From NCBI GenBank assembly GCA_028690725.1, contig JAQVAR010000030.1, positions 1 through 8,563 on the forward strand: a stretch of 8,563 nt of DNA, written 5' to 3'. Origin of the DNA: Candidatus Iainarchaeum sp. Lineage in GTDB: Archaea > Iainarchaeota > Iainarchaeia > Iainarchaeales > JAAZKV01. Both the position numbers and the translations under genes were made by a program. Position 1 is the stretch's first letter. The number at the start of each line of letters is the position of its first letter. Below the pieces are notes generated by a model. It searched no databases. It was not told the origin of the DNA and saw nothing but the letters and a program-made list of their open reading frames with translations. This document shows, in pieces, positions 5,336-8,563 of this stretch.

Positions 5336-5358
5336 GTTTAAACTAACTAATAAATATT
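5336..5358 (-). promoter_or_regulatory. Candidate promoter of the 66-residue gene
   Basis: GTTTAAAC (5336-5343) and a TATTTATT-like element (5349-5358) lie 19 and about 34 bases upstream of the minus-strand ATG at 5323. The second has the better TATA spacing. The octamer may be a regulator or an alternative box. Confidence 0.35.
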
Positions 5359-5377
5359 AGCTTTTACAATAAAAATT

Positions 5378-5398
5378 CACATTTTTTAGGACACTTTT
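5378..5398 (+). repeat. AGGACA-core repeat, copy B (left arm of a 21-bp inverted repeat)
   Basis: This copy reads CACATTTTTTAGGACAC followed by TTTT. Its perfect reverse complement lies at 6880-6900, so the two arms bracket a 1,523-bp segment holding the toxin-antitoxin operon. Pairing stops exactly at 21 bp on both sides. It is also a direct, diverged repeat of copy A. Confidence 0.7.
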
Positions 5399-5424
5399 TT
5401 AAAAATTGTTAAAAAAATATAATA

Positions 5425-5448
5425 TTAAGTTAGAACAATCTAACTTAA
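5425..5448. promoter_or_regulatory. Perfect 10-bp hairpin/palindrome upstream of the toxin-antitoxin operon
   Basis: TTAAGTTAGA and TCTAACTTAA are perfect reverse complements around ACAA. The structure lies about 125 bases upstream of the antitoxin start and 27 bases inside repeat copy B. It could be an operator, a terminator for transcription entering from the left, or part of a mobile-element end. Confidence 0.5.
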
Positions 5449-5532
5449 AGTTAAATTTATTACTCTGGCACGGAGCTTACAAAAAGAATAAGAATAATGA
5501 AAATAAAATTGGTTTGAGCTTCTTCATTAAGC

Positions 5533-5571
5533 TTAAAAAATAATGCATTAATAAATGCATTAGTGATGCAT
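5533..5571 (+). promoter_or_regulatory. Promoter and operator-like region of the toxin-antitoxin operon
   Basis: TTAAAAAATA (5533-5542) is a plausible TATA box. It is followed by three copies of the palindrome ATGCAT at 5543, 5555 and 5566, spaced 12 and 11 bases. That puts them about one helical turn apart, on one face of the DNA. Ribbon-helix-helix antitoxins commonly bind such tandem short palindromes to repress their own operon. The last copy overlaps possible start codons. Confidence 0.5.
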
Positions 5572-5838
5572 ATGAGAACTACTTTAGATATTAGTGGTGC
5601 GCCAGAAGCCATTCTGGAGAAAGCAGTTAAACTAGGCATAGCTAGATCAAAAACCGAGGCCATTAGGCAAGGAATCTTTGCTTTGAACAAAGAATATTCT
5701 ATAATAAAAGACCTTGAAATGGAATTAGTTGCTAGAAAAATAATATTAGAAAAAAAAGAAATGAAGAAAAAAGGTGAAAAATATTTGTCAATGGAAGAAG
5801 CTCTAAAACCATATGGTGGGCTTAAAGATGAAACTTAA
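5572..5838 (+). CDS. Ribbon-helix-helix antitoxin of a RelBE/ParDE-type module
   Basis: The 88-residue protein starts MRTTLDI, the typical N-terminal strand of a ribbon-helix-helix (MetJ/Arc) fold. Helix A (about PEAILEKAVKLGI) and helix B (ARSKTEAIRQGIFALNKEY) follow. The C-terminal half is charged and helical, ending KYLSMEEALKPYGGLKDET, as expected for the segment that wraps the toxin. It should dimerise, bind operator DNA upstream and neutralise the toxin. ATG 5572 gives the usual family N-terminus. GTG 5563 or ATG 5566 in the same frame would add two or three residues and lies nearer the TATA spacing. Its stop overlaps the toxin start by 11 bases, so the genes are translationally coupled. 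Confidence 0.8.
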   Translation: MRTTLDISGAPEAILEKAVKLGIARSKTEAIRQGIFALNKEYSIIKDLEMELVARKIILEKKEMKKKGEKYLSMEEALKPYGGLKDET

Positions 5839-6091
5839 TAAATTTGAAGTGAAATTCAAAGACGACTGGGACAAACACTTTTCAATTTTTAACAAAGAAA
5901 CTCGAAACAAAATAAAGAAAAAAATTATACAAATGGAACAACCATTACAAGCACGAGGCCTAAAACAAAACAAATTCTTAGTAGAAGAAGTCGGCCAATA
6001 CAGAATAGCTTTTTACCAAAACAAAAATGTAAAAGAAATTCCTTTTGTGGGAAATCATAAGCAATATGAAAAATGGTACAAGAAACAATAA
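5828..6091 (+). CDS. RelE/ParE-fold toxin
   Basis: The 87-residue protein shows the RelE/ParE pattern. It has an N-terminal helix pair (FEVKFKDDWDKHF, then KETRNKIKKKIIQM), a middle linker (LQARGLKQNKF), and the C-terminal strands VGQYRIAFYQ and VKEIPFVGNHKQYEKWYKK. The conserved Arg in YRI and the late His and Tyr residues sit where RelE-type ribonucleases carry catalytic residues, so mRNA cleavage is the likely action; ParE-like gyrase poisoning cannot be excluded. ATG 5828 is preferred over ATG 5813 because GGTGGG (5815-5820) ends seven bases before it and because it gives a normal family length. It overlaps the antitoxin end. A remnant of a near relative lies at 3570-3644. Confidence 0.8.
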   Translation: MKLNKFEVKFKDDWDKHFSIFNKETRNKIKKKIIQMEQPLQARGLKQNKFLVEEVGQYRIAFYQNKNVKEIPFVGNHKQYEKWYKKQ

Positions 6092-6501
6092 TTACTACAT
6101 AACAATTTCTAATATCAAAAAACTATTTTTGTATGCTCCACATTTTAGTTTGTAGCATTATTTATTACCCAGCACCTACTACAATCAACTAAACTCTCAT
6201 TTAAACGCATTTTAACTCATTTCCACCACACTCAAGTATGGGAAGAATGGCTCAAATTAGCCCATAATATCAATATATTGCATTTTAAGCCATTTTGGAA
6301 CCATTTAATATTGCTTTACAGGTTAACCATGATTATACTGCAAAATCCCTTCACAAAATTTCATATTTTTGAAAAAAAGGTGGTCAAAAAAATATTAGTG
6401 GAAGTATTACTCCCCCAATTCCTGGAGGGTAACAAAAATTGTTATGTAGAAGATTTTGTTAAGTAGAAAGAAATAATAACAAAAAAAGCATTAATTATAA
6501 T
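6092..6501. other. Intergenic region with an unconvincing open frame
   Basis: These 410 bases separate the toxin from the 61-residue gene. They are richer in C runs (CCCCC, CCACCACAC) than the neighbours. A plus-strand frame is open from 6149 to a TAG at 6466; its first ATG is at 6278, giving 62 residues (MHFKPFWNHLILLYRLTMII at the start). It has no Shine-Dalgarno site, no TATA box at the right distance and no recognised motif. The high aromatic and His content does not look like its neighbours. It may be a decayed gene, perhaps of a mobile element, or chance. No other gene is seen. Confidence 0.35.
6133..6158. terminator. Imperfect hairpin after the toxin gene
   Basis: ATGCTCCACA and TTTGTAGCAT pair at 8 of 10 positions around TTTTAG, 42 bases after the toxin stop. 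This is a plausible 3'-end structure for the toxin-antitoxin transcript. Confidence 0.3.
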
Positions 6502-6687
6502 ATGCCAATAAAATATGATCCAAAAAAAAGAATGATAACAAAAAAATGGCAAAGAACAAAAACAAAACAACAAATAATACCCACATTAAAACCAAAGAGA
6601 ACAGAAAAAGAAAAAAAAGAAATGCAAAAAAGAATAGAAGAACTAATGAAAAAGCTAGCAAAAAGAAACAAAAAACAACACCCTTAA
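6502..6687 (+). CDS. Lysine-rich 61-residue protein, likely helical
   Basis: The 61-residue protein begins MPIKYDPKKRMITKKWQRTK. It ends with a long charged helix (about 32-58: KPKRTEKEKKEMQKRIEELM, then KKLAKRNKK) that could be a short coiled coil. It has no cysteines and no hydrophobic segment. Its codons are dominated by AAA and AAC, so composition alone would give long open frames; the opening MPIKYDP and the regular helix argue for a real protein. AAATAATA begins 31 bases before the ATG as a weak TATA-like element. The function is unknown; a nucleic-acid-associated role is possible from charge only. Confidence 0.45.
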   Translation: MPIKYDPKKRMITKKWQRTKTKQQIIPTLKPKRTEKEKKEMQKRIEELMKKLAKRNKKQHP

Positions 6688-6828
6688 AAAAATATTATTA
6701 AAATAAAAAAACTAATTGAAAATCAATCAAAATAACTAAAAAAACAATAAAATACAATAACAAATCAAAATACAGAAAAAAACAAGGTATTTAAAACAAA
6801 AATTAGCAAAAGCAACAAACAATTATGC

Positions 6829-6851
6829 TTATGTATAAGAAAGATACATAA
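6829..6851. other. 8-bp hairpin in the AT-rich gap 6688-6879
   Basis: TTATGTAT and ATACATAA pair perfectly around AAGAAAG. The surrounding 190 bases between the stop at 6687 and repeat copy C are very A-rich and hold no gene that I can support. The hairpin could mark a 3' end for the plus-strand gene or for the minus-strand phosphatase gene. Confidence 0.35.
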
Positions 6852-6879
6852 TCATTTTGTGAAAAGATTTAATCTAAAT

Positions 6880-6900
6880 AAAAGTGTCCTAAAAAATGTG
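6880..6900 (-). repeat. AGGACA-core repeat, copy C (right arm of a 21-bp inverted repeat)
   Basis: AAAAGTGTCCTAAAAAATG followed by TG is the exact reverse complement of copy B at 5378-5398. It abuts the stop codon of the histidine-phosphatase gene (four bases away), so it might also act in that gene's 3' untranslated region. Confidence 0.7.
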
Positions 6901-6904
6901 TGTT

Positions 6905-7621
6905 TTATTTTTGTCTAATTTTTCTAAGTTTTTTAGTAACATCAAATCTTTGTCCTTGATATTCAAGAATATCTTTTTTAGAAGTATGAAAAATTTTCAA
7001 ACCCTCATTTGGTTCGGGTGAAACAAAATTTTTTTTAAAAAAAGATTTTCCAAGAAAAGTTTTTAAAACAGCTAATATTTGCCAATCGTGCGTAATATTA
7101 ATTATTTGGTTTCCTTTCAAACCAATATTAGTGGCTCTACTACCAATAGCCAACCTTCGCCTAATTATTCGCTCACCCATTTCTTCAGGCGAACGAGCCT
7201 TGCTTAAAGGATATTCACCAGCCAACCAATTCAAAATCATTTTCTTAGAACCAATTCTTTTAAACTCAGATATTGCAAAAGAATTATCTTTAAAAACATC
7301 TTTCCCAATCAATTCTATTCTTTCACCAGTTCTCTTAGCCCTTTTATATTTAGATACTTTTCCACCAGATTTTTTAAAACCAACATTAATATTATACGCA
7401 GTTTGTCTTGTTCTAAGAGAAGGAGAATAATACAATTTTAATTTCAAATCATTTGGAAAATTAGCACCAACATTTTTAGCTTTTAATTTTCCATTATTAG
7501 TCAACCCAACCGAATCATGTTTAATAATATCACGAATTTTTTTTCTAAAACTATGCCTCTGCAAAGAAGAAACATTTTTTACAACTAACTTCTTATTTTT
7601 AAAAGTAATTGATTTAGGCAT
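6905..7621 (-). CDS. Histidine phosphatase (phosphoglycerate-mutase-like) superfamily protein
   Basis: The 238-residue protein carries the superfamily landmarks in order. These are LQRHSFRKK with Arg22 and the presumptive phospho-accepting His23, and LTNNGKLKAKNVG (40-52), the usual 'LT..G..QA...G' helix. SPSLRTRQTA (66-75) contributes a phosphate-binding Arg, GER (99-101) is near the acid/base region, and ITHDWQILAVL (176-186) brings the second catalytic His178. The first motif is RHS rather than the common RHG. Phosphatase activity on a small phosphorylated substrate in the cytosol is likely, but the substrate is unknown. ATG 7621 is preferred over an in-frame TTG at 7627. A TTTATA box lies 28 bases before it, and the ATG gives the normal start. 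Confidence 0.8.
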   Translation of the reverse strand: MPKSITFKNKKLVVKNVSSLQRHSFRKKIRDIIKHDSVGLTNNGKLKAKNVGANFPNDLKLKLYYSPSLRTRQTAYNINVGFKKSGGKVSKYKRAKRTGERIELIGKDVFKDNSFAISEFKRIGSKKMILNWLAGEYPLSKARSPEEMGERIIRRRLAIGSRATNIGLKGNQIINITHDWQILAVLKTFLGKSFFKKNFVSPEPNEGLKIFHTSKKDILEYQGQRFDVTKKLRKIRQK

Positions 7622-7640
7622 AAACAAATTGTATTTTAAG

Positions 7641-7650
7641 TAATATAAAA
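7641..7650 (-). promoter_or_regulatory. TATA-like box of the histidine-phosphatase gene
   Basis: On the minus strand TTTTATATTA places TTTATA 28 bases before ATG 7621. That is the leaderless spacing seen elsewhere here, and it helps choose this start. Confidence 0.5.
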
Positions 7651-7713
7651 AGGTTTAATATTTTAAAATACAATATTATGTATAAAACTTTTTTAAAAAT
7701 AATAAAAAAAATA

Positions 7714-8319
7714 TTAAATTATTTTTAATTTTCTCAGATCTTTAAACAATTTTTTGTTATCTTGAAAAAGCAATATTTTCATACCCTTTTTTTTAGCGTC
7801 CAACAAATTATTTTCATTATCATCAATAAATAAACACTCATTTTCTTTTACTTGCATATTCGAAACAATTCTTAAAAACATTTTCGAATCAGTTTTTGTT
7901 GAACCAACCCTACACGAAATTGCTAAAAATGGTTTAAAAAATAAAAAAAGTTTTTGTCTCTGATGAAACTGAGCAGTAGAATCAAACATATTAGCAATTG
8001 CACCAACTTTAAACTTCTTTTTAATAATTTTTATTTTTTCAATCAACTCATTATTCAATTTTGAAGAATCAGCGTATAATCTCTCCCAAATTAATAATAA
8101 TGTCAAACTATCCTGTTCTAAATTAAACCTACTTCTAATAGAACTACAAAATTCTTTAATAGAAATTTTTCCCAAAATTAGTTTTTCATGATTTTGTTTT
8201 TCTAATTCAATTAATAAATCAAGATCAATTTTTAATTCATCTGATAGTTTTTTTAAAATATTTTCTAAATCATTAAAAACTATTACTCCACTAATATCAA
8301 AAATTATTGCCTTAATCAT
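7714..8319 (-). CDS. HAD-superfamily hydrolase lacking the second motif I Asp
   Basis: The 201-residue protein has motif I FDISGVIV with nucleophile Asp8, a mostly helical cap region (about 16-95), and motif II near VGAIANMF (105-112). Motif III Lys142 lies in GSTKTDSKMF and motif IV is FIDDNENNL with Asp166 and Asp167. This is the HAD type IA layout. The usual DxD has Ser at the second position, as in relatives with 'FDxxGV' such as dehalogenase- or YihX-like proteins. This weakens the general-acid role needed for classical phosphatase turnover, and motif II has Asn where Ser/Thr is usual. The protein may thus be a slow or altered hydrolase, or non-catalytic. It is co-oriented with the phosphatase gene, but the gap and separate TATA-like boxes suggest independent transcription. 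Confidence 0.8.
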   Translation of the reverse strand: MIKAIIFDISGVIVFNDLENILKKLSDELKIDLDLLIELEKQNHEKLILGKISIKEFCSSIRSRFNLEQDSLTLLLIWERLYADSSKLNNELIEKIKIIKKKFKVGAIANMFDSTAQFHQRQKLFLFFKPFLAISCRVGSTKTDSKMFLRIVSNMQVKENECLFIDDNENNLLDAKKKGMKILLFQDNKKLFKDLRKLKII

Positions 8320-8340
8320 GAAATAGAAAGAAAGGAAACA

Positions 8341-8350
8341 ATTATATTCT
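8341..8350 (-). promoter_or_regulatory. TATA-like box of the HAD gene
   Basis: AGAATATAAT on the minus strand puts TATAAT about 27 bases before the ATG at 8319, consistent with a leaderless archaeal promoter. Confidence 0.4.
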
Positions 8351-8369
8351 AAACTATTATATTAGACTG

Positions 8370-8403
8370 AAAATTAATTTGAAATTAGTTCAAAATTAGT
8401 TTG
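8370..8403. repeat. Three short imperfect tandem units
   Basis: AAAATTAATTTG, AAATTAGTTC and AAAATTAGTTTG follow one another, the last overlapping the stop of the 50-residue ORF. Period is about 10-12 bases. The composition is simple, so this may be slippage. Confidence 0.4.
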
Positions 8404-8548
8404 AAAGCATTTTTTCTGTTTCTCTAAACCAATTGATTACTGTAAAAGAATCCTTTCCAGAATTACTAGCATTTGAATAAACACTCCTACCAATTCTTTG
8501 AAAACGAATACTGCCAGGATGTTCTTTAACAAAATTAATCCAATTCAT
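8396..8548 (-). CDS. 50-residue protein of unknown function
   Basis: ATG at 8548 opens a complete 50-codon frame. It starts MNWINFVKEHPGSIRFQRIG, continues RSVYSNASNSGKDSFTVINW, and ends FRETEKMLSN. Amino-acid use is balanced (Trp, Gly, Pro, Ser, Arg), unlike random AT-rich translation, which favours a real gene. No family is recognised and there is no membrane segment. Only 15 bases lie upstream in the window, so promoter and true start cannot be checked; the ATG might be internal to a longer frame. It is co-oriented with the HAD gene. Confidence 0.5.
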   Translation of the reverse strand: MNWINFVKEHPGSIRFQRIGRSVYSNASNSGKDSFTVINWFRETEKMLSN

Positions 8549-8563
8549 AAAAAACACTATTTG

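Noticed and set aside
5460..5690. Minus-strand frame opposite the antitoxin gene
   Set aside because: It overlaps a well-supported antitoxin and its operator; its composition is that of an antisense shadow.
6278..6466. 62-residue plus-strand frame as a real gene
   Set aside because: No promoter or ribosome binding site at the right distance and no recognised motif; described only as part of the intergenic region.
5378..6900. Complete insertion sequence
   Set aside because: Inverted repeats are present, but no transposase motif or target-site duplication could be recognised, so only the repeats are annotated.
7131..7430. 99-residue plus-strand frame inside the histidine-phosphatase gene
   Set aside because: It lies wholly opposite conserved phosphatase coding sequence and has no recognisable features.
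7659..7670. 12-bp palindrome TATTTTAAAATA
   Set aside because: Pure A/T palindromes are expected by chance in sequence this AT-rich.

Overview
This is a strongly AT-rich window that most resembles a small-genome archaeon, possibly of the DPANN type. That is an inference. It rests on TATA-like boxes (TTTAAA, often with a purine-rich BRE-like flank) sitting about 28-30 bases upstream of start codons, as expected for leaderless archaeal transcripts. It also rests on occasional GGTGA/GGTGG Shine-Dalgarno sites and many small membrane or basic proteins. No rRNA, tRNA or CRISPR array was found.

Left edge (1-1384): two divergent housekeeping-type genes. One is a minus-strand P-loop protein resembling the HPr kinase C-terminal domain. 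The other is a plus-strand Nudix hydrolase of the IPP-isomerase/YfcD-like type.

Accessory block (1385-4972, all plus strand): a mosaic of intact and decayed small genes. In order it holds a broken AbrB-like antitoxin, a membrane-anchored protein that seems to have lost its 5' end by frameshift, and a 27-codon ORF overlapping a PIN-domain ribonuclease gene. Next come a two-helix membrane protein and its frameshifted tandem paralogue, then a C-terminal scrap of a RelE/ParE-type toxin. The block ends with two multi-pass membrane proteins. Three genes here share an almost identical promoter cassette.

Middle (4973-6904): a small basic protein on the minus strand, then an intact two-gene toxin-antitoxin operon (ribbon-helix-helix antitoxin plus RelE/ParE-fold toxin) with an operator-like region. 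A 61-residue lysine-rich protein follows. Three copies of a short AGGACA-core repeat lie here; two form a perfect 21-bp inverted repeat bounding the toxin-antitoxin segment.

Right edge (6905-8563, minus strand): a histidine-phosphatase-like protein, a HAD-superfamily hydrolase lacking the usual second Asp, and a 50-residue unknown protein.

The core genes at both ends look vertically maintained. The 1.4-6.9 kb interval looks like a toxin-antitoxin and small-membrane-protein island that has undergone duplication and decay. The toxin scrap at 3570-3644 matches the intact toxin at 5828-6091 in 18 of 23 codons, which ties the two halves of the island together.
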